Assembly (NCBI GenBank): GCA_018398805.1
Contig: JAGFBZ010001895.1
Span: forward strand, 2,935,001-2,999,000
DNA: 64,000 nucleotides
Direction of reading: 5' to 3'
Source: Hirundichthys speculiger
Lineage: Eukaryota > Chordata > Actinopteri > Beloniformes > Exocoetidae
Part shown: one piece after another, positions 49,901 through 59,135 of the stretch
How positions within the stretch are numbered: position 1 is the stretch's first letter
Layout: the number at the start of each line of letters is the position of its first letter
The notes under the pieces: generated by a model
The model's input: the letters and a program-made list of their open reading frames with translations, nothing else
Database searches by the model: none
Told to the model about the DNA's origin: nothing
Translations under genes and position numbers: made by a program

Positions 49901-50172
49901 GGAGACTGCATCTGCATGAACATGTTCTTGATGCGATGAACGTTTGATCCATACTTCCGGCCCCTCCCTGTCGGACGAGGCAGGAGAGCAGGTTTTGAAA
50001 CAGCACCTCCATTTGCAGCATTGTTGAGGTGGTCGGTGGCCTTTTTCAGAGCTGCCAGCCCTGCCTCATAGGCATTGCGGTGTGGCGAGGGACTCCGCAG
50101 ATTGGAACTTCCATTACTCCCAGCGGAGGCTCCGTTTGCCCCTGTGGCAGATGGGTGCTCGGTCTTCATCAT
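25466..50172 (-). CDS. ppp1r9b: Spinophilin / neurabin-2 (PP1 regulatory subunit 9B)
   Basis: Fourteen coding exons (minus): 50,172-49,869; 47,842-47,634; 47,545-47,213; 46,702-45,988; 35,094-34,961; 31,490-31,370; 31,023-30,919; 30,594-30,459; 28,435-28,292; 28,143-28,090; 27,903-27,771; 27,635-27,538; 27,454-27,358; 25,519-25,466. The product is a dendritic-spine scaffold that binds F-actin and targets protein phosphatase 1. Visible in order: start MMKTE...[74 protein letters not shown]; a Ser/Asp/Glu-rich exon with [15 protein letters not shown]1-docking RKICFSTEP (mammals RKIHF); PDZ ([10 protein letters not shown] to [10 protein letters not shown]); coiled coil ending [14 protein letters not shown]1R9A is less likely because the start and RKI-F region match 9B. 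Oddities: exons 5 and 11 each hold one extra base, and exon 4 needs a phase exon 3 does not supply (separate entries). Read literally, the frame is broken. Confidence 0.95.
25900..26320 (-). mobile_element. Tc1-like transposon fragment in ppp1r9b intron 13
   Basis: Carries GAGATCTGGTGACTGTGGAG, TTATCCTGCTGGAAGTAG and ATCAGAAGATGGGTAC, then TCTCTGTAAACCCTAAAGAT and CAATCCCAGTAGATTAG. These are the first and last parts of a common teleost Tc1-like transposase gene in antisense, with the middle deleted. No functional frame. Family assignment is from memory. Confidence 0.65.
26345..26660 (+). mobile_element. Non-LTR retrotransposon 3' end (plus)
   Basis: The plus-strand frame includes [20 protein letters not shown] and ends [11 protein letters not shown] before a poly-T/TA tail. 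This is the C-terminal end of the same LINE family whose minus-strand copy is at 56,935-57,470 (GNIRKKEHEKL...). It sits antisense in ppp1r9b intron 13. Confidence 0.7.
27771..27903 (-). pseudogene. ppp1r9b: ppp1r9b exon 11 with one-base insertion
   Basis: Coiled-coil exon reading [20 protein letters not shown] and [16 protein letters not shown]. The expected ending is LCK before the donor (AAG|GTAATT), but the DNA is TCCGCTTTGTAAG, one base longer than TCCCTTTGTAAG, giving S-A-L-stop. The exon is 133 bp, while flanking exons (phase 0 on both sides, next exon [12 protein letters not shown]) need 132. The surplus base lies near 27,779-27,782. Confidence 0.82.
28606..28819. mobile_element. Inverted-repeat MITE, copy 1 (ppp1r9b intron 8)
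   Basis: About 214 bp whose ends are inverted copies (GCAGGAGTGTCCAA at the left, TTGGACACTCCCTGC at the right). An inner palindromic pair also surrounds the centre (TGAATGGGTCA versus TGACCCATTCATC-type arms). A related copy is at 37,096-37,308. No coding sequence. A short MITE-like repeat common in teleosts; superfamily not determined. Confidence 0.75.
28823..30458. other. Rest of ppp1r9b intron 8
   Basis: AT-rich, no exon. A short LINE/SINE-like tail with AATTTCCCAGTTTGGGATCA and AATAAAGTA followed by (ATCT)4 lies at about 29,735-29,782, probably an extremely truncated retro-insertion. Confidence 0.5.
31370..31490 (-). CDS. ppp1r9b: ppp1r9b exon 6: first half of PDZ domain
   Basis: Encodes [20 protein letters not shown] and [24 protein letters not shown] is the PDZ carboxylate-binding loop. 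Phase 1 in and phase 2 out; together with exon 7 (31,023-30,919; [12 protein letters not shown]...[10 protein letters not shown]) it completes the domain that binds C-termini such as p70S6K in mammals. Intact, and nearly identical to the human sequence as I remember it. Confidence 0.93.
31645..32195 (-). mobile_element. DNA transposon-derived repeat in ppp1r9b intron 5
   Basis: Includes TGAAAAAGTATTTTTG, ATGTTTCAGATCATTAAA, GAAAGAGTAACTTGCCCCC, GATGCCACAGCATCTCAGTT and GGACTTGCTGGTGTGTTTTG. These are landmarks of a common teleost DNA transposon, probably Tc1/mariner-like, in antisense. It breaks off abruptly at the border with LINE copy B (32,196). Class is from memory; no usable frame. Confidence 0.5.
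32196..33780 (-). mobile_element. Decayed LINE copy B in ppp1r9b intron 5
   Basis: Minus-strand remnants [20 protein letters not shown] and [15 protein letters not shown] match reverse transcriptase C-terminal blocks. The rest parallels copy A at 22,541-24,980 block by block in the same orientation. Frameshifts throughout. It is sense-oriented with respect to ppp1r9b. Confidence 0.75.
34865..34902. repeat. (GT)n microsatellite
   Basis: GTGTGTGT tract with one GA interruption, about 60 bp past the exon 5 donor of ppp1r9b on the plus coordinate side. Confidence 0.9.
34961..35094 (-). pseudogene. ppp1r9b: ppp1r9b exon 5 with one-base insertion
   Basis: The exon opens [19 protein letters not shown] and must continue [20 protein letters not shown], as in mammals, but the DNA reads GACCCCAATGGCAGC where GACCCCATGGCAGC is expected. 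One extra A or C (near 35,036-35,042) shifts the frame and leads to TGA within six codons. Exon length is 134 bp; the neighbouring phases require 133. Both splice sites are good (GGGCAG|GTTTTC; GAGAAAG|GTTTGC). I call it broken as read; sequencing error is possible. Confidence 0.82.
36448..36495. repeat. (AT)n microsatellite
   Basis: About 24 uninterrupted AT dinucleotides. Confidence 0.95.
37096..37308. mobile_element. Inverted-repeat MITE, copy 2 (ppp1r9b intron 4)
   Basis: About 213 bp, related to 28,606-28,819: same CTGTCTTAGATGTTTCC and GGACTGGAGATGGACAC ends. It has a long near-palindromic core: CACCTGATTCAAATGAATGG on the left arm and CATTCATTTGAATCAGGTG on the right arm. Non-coding. 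Confidence 0.78.
37852..37873. repeat. Poly-C run (22 C), G-run on gene sense strand
   Basis: Twenty-two consecutive C followed by seven A. The ppp1r9b transcript strand therefore has G22 in intron 4. Confidence 0.95.
38207..38231. repeat. (GT)n microsatellite
   Basis: About twelve uninterrupted GT units. Confidence 0.9.
39051..40149. mobile_element. hAT-like element, 1.1 kb, with near-perfect TSD
   Basis: The left end TAGGGATGCACGATAACT is inverted at the right end (AGTTATCGTGCACCCCTA), with one mismatch in 18. Flanking 8-mers are TTGGCAGC (39,043-39,050) and GTGGCAGC (40,150-40,157), seven of eight identical. The interior has CCGATACCGATAAC and GTTATCGGCCCGATAG subterminal motifs, GTTAGC repeats and a poly-A run, with no transposase frame. 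TSD length and terminal TAGGG type point to hAT; it is non-autonomous. It lies in ppp1r9b intron 4. Confidence 0.82.
42525..42990 (-). other. Unexplained Lys/Arg/Ala-rich open stretch in intron 4
   Basis: On the minus strand one frame runs from the upstream side with [20 protein letters not shown], is cut by one TGA, then continues [20 protein letters not shown] and [20 protein letters not shown] to a TAA after NVGLRRS. Frames shifted by one base are also long and basic. GC content is above that of the surrounding intron. I do not recognise the peptide. It could be a degraded retrocopy, part of a transposon ORF, or chance in GC-rich DNA. It is not part of ppp1r9b as modelled. Confidence 0.3.
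43096..43983 (+). mobile_element. hAT-like element with decayed BED zinc finger
   Basis: Ends TAGGGCTGGGCGAT and, inverted, GCTACAGCCCTA. The flanking 8-mers GTCCTGTA and GTCTTGGG agree at 5 of 8, so the duplication is eroded. Terminal and subterminal sequence matches the MITE at 529-965 in reverse. Internally (43,369-43,521) a BED finger is readable: VWEQFGF, then after a frame break [17 protein letters not shown], a TGA at 43,489-43,491 in the place of the next residues, and ANLKRHHP. The CxxC and the H-H pair are preserved. The rest of the transposase is missing, so this is a dead internal-deletion copy. Confidence 0.85.
44000..45960. other. Intron 4 distal part, nothing recognised
   Basis: AT-rich intronic sequence with an A-run at 45,358-45,371 and no recognisable exon or repeat. 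Confidence 0.4.
45988..46702 (-). CDS. ppp1r9b: ppp1r9b exon 4: acidic/serine-rich exon with PP1 motif
   Basis: A 715-bp exon, open in one frame for 238 codons after its first base. It carries poly-Ser tracts, [53 protein letters not shown] and the PP1-docking [11 protein letters not shown] at its end, then a strong donor (AAG|GTGAGT). The acceptor CCTCTTGCAG|A is the only good one, but it places the first base as codon position 3, while exon 3 ends at position 3. Starting in phase 0 instead gives a TAA after seven codons. Hence either a missed microexon or one surplus base. Confidence 0.85.
46763..47155. mobile_element. hAT-like MITE remnant with inverted repeat, fills ppp1r9b intron 3
   Basis: The left border GGAAGGGCTAGGAAATTAAT and the inverted right border ATTGCTCAGTCCTA resemble hAT-type TAGGRCTG ends, with ATTAAT/TAATTAAT subterminal motifs in between. 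A near-perfect 28-bp inverted repeat (47,088-47,115 against about 47,128-47,155, one mismatch, 12-bp spacer) overlaps the right end. A T32 run (46,932-46,963) sits inside. No TSD was found, so the element limits are uncertain. Confidence 0.45.
46932..46963. repeat. Poly-T run (32 T)
   Basis: Thirty-two consecutive T inside ppp1r9b intron 3 (A32 on the transcript strand). Confidence 0.95.
47843..49868. other. ppp1r9b intron 1
   Basis: AT-rich, with A-runs near 49,020-49,045 and a CT-rich tract near 49,636-49,668. No exon or clear transposon seen. Confidence 0.5.
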
Positions 50173-50258
50173 GCTTGGTCAGTCAGAAACCCCCAGGAAA
50201 ACTACAGGTAAGTCGGGATGAAGGCAGCTGCATGCTGGAGCTGTTTGGGATTCACCTC
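50173..50258 (-). other. ppp1r9b 5' UTR part of the start-codon exon
   Basis: On the minus strand, an acceptor TGTTTTTCTCAG|GAGGTG precedes 86 bp of leader and then ATGATGAAG. So at least one non-coding exon lies further right. The family start is MMKTE, and the first ATG of that pair is taken. Confidence 0.65.
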
Positions 50259-51544
50259 CTGAGAAAAACAGAGACAGATCAGTTGTTTACATTTTTACAT
50301 GTGTTTCTATTGTGTTCATGCAAGCATTTTTAACTACATCAAAAACAAAAATGTATATTCCATTTGCTGATGTGGTGCAAAAACCAACATCCAGCTTCAG
50401 ATGACAGATACACAGTGAACAGTTGGCTTTAAGACACGGCACACATACAAAAGAAAAAAAAAAACTTTCCAGCTTCTCAGATTTGTTAGTTTACACTGAA
50501 AATCATCCTGAATAGCTGCTGGTCAAACAAAAATAAATACCAACTACCCGACTGAAATCGTTAACATAACATTTGAAGAAACTGATCTCCACTTTCCCAT
50601 TCGCAGCAGACATGTTTGCATATTTACGTTGATAATTAGATAACAGAAAAACAATGATCATATACATCTGGAAAGAACAAAATTATTTCTGTCAGCCACC
50701 ATAGAAAATAACAGGATAGTTGAAAGATGCCATTGTGACATATTTGAACTTATTCATTGATTTACTTTTTTACTTACATCTTTACTTCTGTTTATAAGGC
50801 TTTTTTTAAGCTATATTACTATAATTGGTAGAGATGCATGATCATGGATTCCTGTTGATATTATTCATTTATATTATTATTTATATATCATATTAATCTG
50901 CTGATTTTTTTTTTTTTTTTTTAACAGATGCTGTCTGTCTGTTGATGTTGTTATTGTGACAGCCCATTGCTATAGAAAGAGCTAAAATGCAATGCTTTTT
51001 ACCACATTAACTGTGCATAAAAAATATGCCTCACTCAAACAATTTGAAGACAAAAGGTTTGGGGAAACGGCCTCATCTGCCTGTCAATGTTCATTTTATG
51101 CTGAAGATAATGCTGATACTGAACATGTGCTTATGTCATCAAGTAACACTGCTTGAGGAAAAAAATGGCTCTGTGCTCAATTGCAGAGCAGTGTCTACAT
51201 TAAAACAGTCACACAACAAAAGAAAAACCAGCAACAACTAACTGCTTACACTTAACTGAGCTTTAGTCAACTCACTAGCTTTGCCAAATGTCATCAATGC
51301 ATTTTTGCCTTTGCAAAGTGCCTGACTTTAAATGATCTAAAAAGGGAGGTCAGTCATTGCTTTGTGAATTCAGGGCAGAGTCGAGGTAGAAAAAGTTTGA
51401 AAATTTTATATTAAGTTTCAAAATATGGTCGTTCCGAGTTAACCAATCAGAATGAAAAAAAAAAACCCCGACCTGATGAAGCACGAAGCTGGTTAACGAA
51501 GCTTAACGTAAAGACTGCTAATGTTGGGAAACACTGAGTAGAGC
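50259..51544. other. Upstream intron/flank of ppp1r9b, nothing recognised
   Basis: AT-rich, T-run near 50,907, no coding signal. Probably the intron separating the start-codon exon from an unmapped non-coding first exon. Confidence 0.4.
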
Positions 51545-51916
51545 TCAGTCCAGCCATCATATATGCCCACTTAATCCTCGGCCGGATCACAGGGATCTGC
51601 TGGAGTCTATACATGGATGTCGGCCACCATATGGGCGAAAGGCAGGGATCCACCCTGGACAGGTCATCAGTCCATCACAGGGCCACACATAGACAAACAA
51701 CCACACACACTCACAATCACTTCTACGGGCAATTTAGAACCACCAATGAACCTAACATGCATGTCTTTGGACTGTAGGAGGAAGCTGGAGTACCTGGAGG
51801 AAACCCACACAAGCACCAGGAGAACATCCAAACTCCACACAGAAAGACCCCTGTTGAGGTTCAAACCAGGAACCTTCTAGCTGTGAGGCAACAGTGCTGA
51901 CCACCAAGCCACCATG
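51545..51916 (-). mobile_element. tRNA-derived SINE-like repeat (minus)
   Basis: Read on the minus strand it starts CCATGGTGGCTTGGTGGTCA and GCACTGTTGCCTCACAGC, then passes through AGTCCAAAGACATGCATG, GATTGTGAGTGTGTGTGG and GGACTGATGACCTGTCCAGG to a GGGATC/GAGGATTAA tail. Same family as 59,136-59,415. Non-coding; open frames here are artefacts. Confidence 0.8.
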
Positions 51917-54900
51917 GCTAGGCTCAGTTCAAAGAGAGAAACATCAACACGGCACCTTCTTTCTTGAAACTATATAAAAGTTTAAAGGCACATATTATGA
52001 AACAGATCCTGTTTTTTGTGCTTGTGAGCATACATTTAGAGAAATAAGTATTTCACTGATTCAGATGTTCAAGGTATTACGTGATAGACAAAGCTCAGAG
52101 GAGAATTACCCAGCCTCCCTGTCTTCATCTCCAACTAAGTTCAAATCTTGCTGCTTTTCTCGTACCTCATAAGTGGAAGGTTGCATGTAGTTTTTTTCTT
52201 GCTGTTTTGCTTTGCAATTAAGTAGTTGGTAATTAAGCAGTCAGTAGTTATATAACTCACTTAACTGAAGAAAGAAATTAGCTAATAAAACAGTACTTCC
52301 AGTACTTTATGCAATGTTTTATATCCTGATTTGGAAATGTGTCTTTTATTTTAGCCTTCATCATCATCATCATTTAGTTCATCAGCAAAGCAACAGAGGT
52401 TCTGACAAAAACACACAGTGAAATTTTGTCAGCGTAGGCAACAGTTCTTAATGTTAGCTTCTAATATTAAATCAGGCACAGAATGGATCAACAATTACTT
52501 TATTAAGCCTATAAGTATTGCATCATTTATGATGCTATTTTTTTTTTTTTACTGGTCCATTACCCATACTGGCTGGCCTTAGGTTACTTCAGCGTTCCTG
52601 TCTGCAGTGTTGCTGCAGTATCATCATCTGCAATGTTTTAACAACCTGGGACAGTTCGGTGTATGACTCACTATGAGGAGGAATTGATACCAACTGTCCG
52701 TGGCCATTTTGCAGACAATGAAGATATAAGTATCTGAGAATAAAGTTGCCAGACAATCTTTTATTTTCTGTGGTCATGTGAACTTGGTTTGCTGTGTGTT
52801 CCTGTGTGCGCTCGATGTGATTTACATTAACATGGTTCAGGACGGCTGCATATAGGTCTCAAATGAGGCTCCATACAGATCTTAAATAACGGGGAGGCGG
52901 GTGGAGGAGAGTCAAGTGACTCGCTCCATCCCTTTAAACCATTTCCTACATGGGCTGTGTTACTGTAATCATGTGACATTTTGACCCAAACATTTCAGTA
53001 ATTTCATTAAACTTAGGAAATTGTTTTAAGTTTTCTCGATAGGTTATCTCCAAAGATGTTTTTTTTTTTTTTAGGCTATGAGTCCATATGAGCCATGGTG
53101 AGTCTCTGCTGGCTGGCTAGCAGCAAAATTCCTGAAGATAGCCTCCTGATGTACCCAAATGTGTGAATCCGTTGAATATAATATGCCAGACTGTGTTTAT
53201 GCTACACAAGCTCATTGGTTGTAACTTCATACTGACCACACAGACATGAGTATCAAACTTACTAGCCAATATCTGGCTTTGGAAAGCAAAAAGAAAAAAA
53301 TAAAAATGTATGCCAGAAAGTGATTTGCAAAAATATGTCTCTTCCTGTAATAGAGCACCAAGGAAAGATAATTTAATAATGGTAACAACATAAAGTAATT
53401 TCGACTGTAACACTTTTAGTGAACCTTTAGCAGGACCTGTAAAACACTCAAACACTATCCAGATGCAAATCCATTAGCAGGTCTGTGGCAGACCTCTGCC
53501 AAACGCCACAGACGGTCACTAACAAAGAAAAGACATCTACGTCACTTTGAAATGAAAATGTAATAGTTTTGCAACTTTGTTGAAAAATTAATTACAAATA
53601 AATCTAAATTTTCCCAGCAAGGGTCTATGGGAATTGTGTGAATAATGAGGAGTGAAGATTTATGCAGTGATTTCAGTTAGGGTTAGGGTCTTATTCACAC
53701 CCTTCAAGTGTGAATGAGAAAACACAAAAGTCAAATTGTTTTTATTTTTCCTTGGTCTGTGATGACAGTAAAATAAATAGCTCTTTATTTCTGAATGTTA
53801 TCTTCCTGCACTGGAGAAAGTTCAAACTCACCTTTTTACACATAAAGCAACTCATATGAAAAATAAAGAGGAGACTGATCAATTATTAAATCATATCTGC
53901 ATGCAGGCGGATTGTAGATGTTGTTTAAAGGCAATGCAGGGAATAGGAAAGAATTTTCTGGCCCTTAAGTAATTCCAAATAGCACTGCTGACAAGCACAC
54001 GCACAGCAACCACAGTCTTATGATGCTTCCTGGCCAAATAAGAGATTCTCACACACTGATCATGTGATTAAAAAGTGAGCAAATCCAATGTTAACCAAGT
54101 AACGTTTGTAGATGCCTCTAGAAATACCACACATATACACACGCACACTATTACACAGCTCCTGGTCTCTTTCCTGTCATTGTTAAGATGACGCTGGTGG
54201 CTCCCGGTTTAACTGATAAACACAACCTGACACACACAAACATTCAGATGTATAACGCAGGCGTTCAGAATCAGGAGCCTGTCTCCATCGACTCCAGCAT
54301 GACATGGTGCATCTCTTCTGCACTGACTGTGTAGCCAGAATGGAAACAACAACAAAAGCAGCATCAGCTCCCATTTCAAAGAAAAAACTTCATCTGCCTC
54401 CTGCCTACCCACAATCCCCCGCAGTTTGAGGTTTCTTCCTGCTATTCAGTCTCGATTCTCACTCCCAACTGGGCTTTTGTTTTCCTGCTGGAGGACACAC
54501 ATTTTCATGCTTCCTAACCAGTGTTTTGCTGCTTGTCGAAACACAAACATGAACGACAGACAGAGCAGATTTGCATTAAAAGATAATTCCAGTTTATTTC
54601 AAGTCATTAACGTTGCTGTAATTGATTAGCCTCTGCTTCTGTCACAGCACTTCCCTATAATGAGTTCTTCTGTTACTGCACTTCCCCATAATGACTTCTT
54701 TCTGCACTGAGTGAATTATCTAATCTCAGCCTGGATTCCAGTGCACTGTATTTACCAACACCTTCTCCAGAGGCCTCCCAGCCTCCTACCACAGATGTTA
54801 TACACGCTCAATGCGCAAGTCTATGCAGCCTTTCAGTCTGCACCAATCCTCCTCAGCTTAGATGATATGATCTATTACTGAGAGATACCTGAAAGTTGTT

Positions 54901-54990
54901 TTTTTTTTTTTTTTCCAATCATAAAGGCAGAATATACACAAATCCAGGTGAGCCAGTTCACGTCTGTTTGCTTATATGGTCGATACTGTC
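51917..54990. other. Intergenic, nothing recognised
   Basis: AT-rich with T/A runs near 52,540 and 53,060 and an ATC repeat near 52,362. No supported gene. Confidence 0.4.
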
Positions 54991-54999
54991 TATGAGGCA

Positions 55000-56130
55000 C
55001 CACTGCAGGTAGGGATGTGGATGTTTCTGAACGGACACGAGAGGTGAATTCTTCGGGTCCTCGTGCCTGCACAGCATCTTCGCATCGCTCGGCGTTTGCG
55101 TGCGTCACTCACACGGCGCTCAACAGAAGGCGCATTATAGTAAACACAATGACTCCATCCATTCACGCGACAATCCCCGCAAACTGTGGAGGCGAGTCCC
55201 CGGCTCGGCCTGGTGCAAGGGTTCATTCCGCCAGACACACTGCGTACTTCTGCAACTGCTGGCTAGCTGGAGGAAGGCTTTTCTGGCATACGCAACATTA
55301 CAGGCTCCCGCACACTCCAAACTCCTATCCAAAAACCTGCCTGTTTTCAGGTACTCCTTTTCTGCAAAGCGCATTTCCCTTTACTGAAAACCTTTTTAGT
55401 GTTCTTGCAGCCAATACGCTTAGCTCGTTATTTTGGCTTTAATTAAAACACACAGCAGCATTTAGTAAAGTGAAAAAAATAAAAAATAAATATACACAGG
55501 CAGCGTTCACTGTGATTACATTTCGTCATTGAATTGAGATTCAATTTAAATTAAACGGTGCTTGGCGAAACAGAATTAGGCCGAATTGTTTAGGAGATGT
55601 TAGAAATTCCATATCAATCGCACTTTTACGTTTTAAGGGGAGATTAACTCCGCTGGCACGTACGGGAACATAAAATATGAGGTTTTTGAAAAGGGGCTTG
55701 GCGTGACGCCGTGAAGAAAAGTGAGCGTGGATCTGGTGTTCCGGTTGTGTTTTCCTGTTTAGATCTATCACGTCCTTTAAGTCCAGAATGTTCCGACATT
55801 AACAGCGGAAGCAGACAAGAGTTTTGACAGTTTAATACGGCGTCACCGGCCGGTTTGTGAGCCAGAGGCAAACGTTAGGCAGGCCCAGCTGGCTGTCTGC
55901 TGCGCCGCGCCGCGCCGCTTCCTTCCTGCAGCCTCTCCTCTGCCACAGACAAACGGATTTGATAGATATGAACACTGGTAAAAGATCATCAGGACTAATA
56001 CCACCCGACACCCGCTGCCTCCCCAACCATACCTTACATTCCAGTTTAGCAGCAGCCCGGTGCCCGTTAGGATCCGTGGAAGTGACAGTCCATTGTCCTG
56101 CTGCTGTTACTGATTCCTCCTGTGAGCGCC
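55000..56130 (-). promoter_or_regulatory. CpG-bearing region, candidate ppp1r9b promoter
   Basis: Two CpG-rich patches (about 55,020-55,220 and 55,830-55,960, the latter with GCGCCGCGCCGCGCCGC) stand out from AT-rich flanks. They are the most promoter-like sequence between ppp1r9b and carhsp1. ppp1r9b needs a non-coding first exon to the right of 50,258, so this is its likely start. No exon boundary could be fixed. Confidence 0.35.
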
Positions 56131-56930
56131 TGCCTCCTCTCTGCTCCTCCTCTTTTCTCTCATCATGTTTTCCTCCATCCCTTTCTCTTCTCTCACCTAT
56201 ACTCTTCTCCGACCTTCCCTTCCCGATCTGTATTTTCCTCTTGTAGATCCACTACTTTATTTTCTCTCCTTTTCTGTGTTTATCCTCGCCTTTCAAGCCT
56301 TTCTCCCCATTGCGCAGCAATCTTTCCATCAGGATTAAAGTTTAATCCCTCGGGTCAACGTTACAATTGAAATGTTTTATCTTTGATGCTTGATAGATTG
56401 AAAGAATAGAATGATGACAACAACAACAACAATAATATAGCCCACCGATTGGTTATGAAACTTAACAGGCAGCAGTCAGCAACAGTCCTGCTGACAGCCT
56501 CTCCTGGTTAACTATTAAGGTGGTTGACTTTTACTACCTGTTTTGGAATAAACAACAGCTCAGTGGCAGCAAGGGCTTTTGACAATTAGTGTTTAAGCGA
56601 CATCTGCCGGTCGACTTTGTAAAGGGCGATTAAAATGATGTTTACGCTGCTGCAGCTGTAGTCCAGCAGATTTAACTGATGCAAGGAGTTAAAGTAGCCA
56701 ACACTTGACCAGCAAACATATGTTCCCATCATAGAGCACGTGGATGTGGTTTAGTGTGTGCCAAAGTGTTATGAATTTATTTTAAAAAATAATTACAAAA
56801 AAAAATTAAAGAAATACAACAATAGTGACTTCCTGACTGGCTCTCATTTTGACAACAGGATGCTCGGGCTGTGCTTTATATTTTCAATTTCATAAAAATC
56901 ACGTTGTCTTGAAAGCTAAAATATACATCT
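56131..56930. other. Pyrimidine-rich and AT-rich intergenic DNA
   Basis: A strongly C/T-rich stretch (56,130-56,320) followed by ordinary AT-rich sequence with an (AAC)n near 56,417. No gene. Confidence 0.4.
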
Positions 56931-56934
56931 ATCT

Positions 56935-57470
56935 ATCGTTCTATCTCTATATAATCATTCTTCCTTTAGCCCACCCAGGTGGTGTTGCCTTCTTCAAGGC
57001 TCAGGTCCTCTACCAGAAGTCTGGGACTCTGAGGGTTCTGTCCAGGATCTCAGATGTTCCCACCAACGTGCTCCTCTGGACAGAGATCTCAGATGTTGTT
57101 CCTGGTATCTGCTGGAACCCATCAATCCAGCATGGGGGTTACAGCTCCCAGTACCCAGTACATTTTTTCCACATCTTCCTTCAGCCTTTGGTATTTCTTG
57201 AGTTTTTCATGTTCCTTCTTCCTGATGTTGCCGTCGTTTGGGATGCCCTCATCCACCACTGCCATCATCTGATGTTTATCCAGCACCACTATGTCAGGCT
57301 TCAATCACAGGGGGATGGTGAGGAGATGAGGCCTTTCCCACCAGCAGTCATCTGGCAGGAGGCAGGCTGCACTGCTACACCCTGGATCGAATCTTCAGTC
57401 CACTACATCACCTCGGTGCTCATAATTCTACACTGGCAAATTCATTTAGCAAATGACAGCTTGCATTTTG
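56935..57470 (-). mobile_element. Non-LTR retrotransposon 3' end (minus)
   Basis: The minus-strand frame reads MKPDIVVLDKHQMMAVVDEG, then IPNDGNIRKKEHEKLKKYQR and a VLGAVTPMLD block, followed in other frames by EISV-like and RRTL-like remnants. This is the C-terminal end of a common teleost LINE, related to the plus-strand fragment at 26,345-26,660. It ends at the left in a (ATCT)-like tail. Frameshifts present. Confidence 0.78.
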
Positions 57471-57529
57471 AATAAGTTTACTTTTGTACAGAGACAAGCA
57501 AGAGAAGCAACCATCCACACTCACACATG

Positions 57530-57700
57530 ATTTTTAATTCACGAATGAGTCTAATATAAATGCTTTTTGGGCTGTGGGAGAATGTAGACTATCCAGAGAA
57601 AACGCATACAGACAGAAAAAAACATACAAGCTCCAAAAGAAAAAAAAAAATCCTCAGCTGAGATTTAAAGCAGGGAGCTTCTAACTGTGAGGCAACAGTA
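57530..57700 (-). mobile_element. Diverged partial SINE (minus)
   Basis: TTTGGGCTGTGGGAGAATGT, ATCCAGAGAAAACGCATACA and CTAACTGTGAGGCAACAGTA follow the middle and 5' part of the SINE at 51,545-51,916, more diverged and truncated. Confidence 0.55.
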
Positions 57701-58231
57701 CTCAGTGCTTTTCAGCTGATTTAATTCAACTAAATACTGTATTGTCATAGTTGGTGTATAATGGCTGGCTATGAGCAAGAGTTAGTTGAAAAATGTGACC
57801 AGAAGAGGGCAGCATAATGACGTTTTCCTCTAGGGTCAAGGCAAATTCTTAGATGCAGACATGGTTGGAAACTGCCAAGACAGTGGCTCCATGTTCATCC
57901 TCATGCAGATATTCCTGTGTCTACTTTCTTCAGTTTAGATTCATCAGAAACAGAAACAAGAGGAATCTGAACCCAGATTAATGGGGCACCTCAAATAGTG
58001 GGAAAAAGGAATCTAGAGAATACTATAAAACACATATAAACTGAGCTGCAAGATCAAAGTGTGTCTTGGAGTAAAACATGCTACCCAGTAGCAGAGCCTC
58101 CGTCTCCCAACAAGATGATACAAAACATGCATCCAGGAGCAGAACAGGATGCATTAAAGGAAAACACTGTCATGTTCTGCTATGACTTTAATCCAAGTGA
58201 ACATCTACAGAAGCTTTTTTCCAGAGAGCAT

Positions 58232-58590
58232 ACAATTGTGTTCAAAATAATAGCAGTGTGAGTAAAGCTCAAAATTCTTCTAATGGCTTTTATTTCCATA
58301 TGCAAATGCAGCAGGAACACTGCACATTGAAGAAAAAAATTTCAAAATTTGTTACTGTTTACATTAAGTGGAGATAAAGGAATAGTGGGCTGTTCGAAAA
58401 TATTAGAAATTGGAGTTCAATTAGTCATTCATTCATTCATGTGAAGCCCTTATTTAAGAACGAAGGCAGCAAATGTTGTACATGCTGTTTATAGAGCATT
58501 TATCTCTGAAAATCTGAGTAAAATGGGTTGTTCCAGACAAAATAACATTTTCATGGCAAAAAAAATGGCATCCCAAATCAGAAAGACATG
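58232..58590 (+). mobile_element. 5' end of a Tc1-like transposon
   Basis: ACAATTGTGTTCAAAATAAT and AGCAGTGTGAGTAAAGCTC form the terminal repeat of a known teleost Tc1-like family. It is followed by TGTGAAGCCCTTATTTAAGA, GGCAGCAAATGTTGTACATG and the region of the transposase start (ATGGGTTGTTCCAGACA at about 58,524). The transposase frame is lost right after the start. Family assignment is from memory. Confidence 0.65.
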
Positions 58591-58854
58591 GAAGATCTTT
58601 CAGAGCTACACATTGACCTGCAGTTCCACCCTCTAACCATCCCAGCGTTTACCTCCACCTGTGTCTTTAAAGATGTCTCTGTGGGATATCAGCTATCATG
58701 CTGACCTGCAGTCTGACCCTCTGACCACCTCAGTGTTGCTGCCTGCATCTGTTTAGTCATCTCTGTAGTGCATGTGCATGAGAATTCTTAGTTCTCCAGT
58801 TAACTGACAATTACTATTAATATAAATTGTCCTATATAATATTGACAATATGTT

Positions 58855-59120
58855 TGTGTCTGTCCTCCATCCTGTCCTGTCTCCCTCCTCTTTCCTTCCT
58901 TCCTTCCTTTACCAGGCTGGCCTTTAGCAGGAAGGTCCCCATTACGATCCTGCTCAAGGTTTCTTCCCTCTTAAAGGGGAGTTTTTCCTTGCCACTGTAC
59001 GGCTGAAAGTTTTTTTTTTTTTCCCCCTCGAGGACAGTTTTTTACTCTACTTGATATTTAATATTACTAATAGTTAGTAATATTTTCTCAGGGGTCGTGA
59101 AATAGAGTTTGTATTTTAAG
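58855..59120 (+). repeat. Dispersed teleost repeat fragment
   Basis: AGGAAGGTCCCCATTACGAT, CTGCTCAAGGTTTCTTCCCT and GGGAGTTTTTCCTTGCCACT are a stretch I recognise from many fish genomes. Its class is unknown to me. Confidence 0.5.
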
Positions 59121-59135
59121 AGATGCTATACAAAT

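Noticed and set aside
56849..57475. 208-codon plus-strand open frame, the second longest in the window
   Set aside because: It is antisense to a LINE 3' end whose minus-strand peptide is recognisable.
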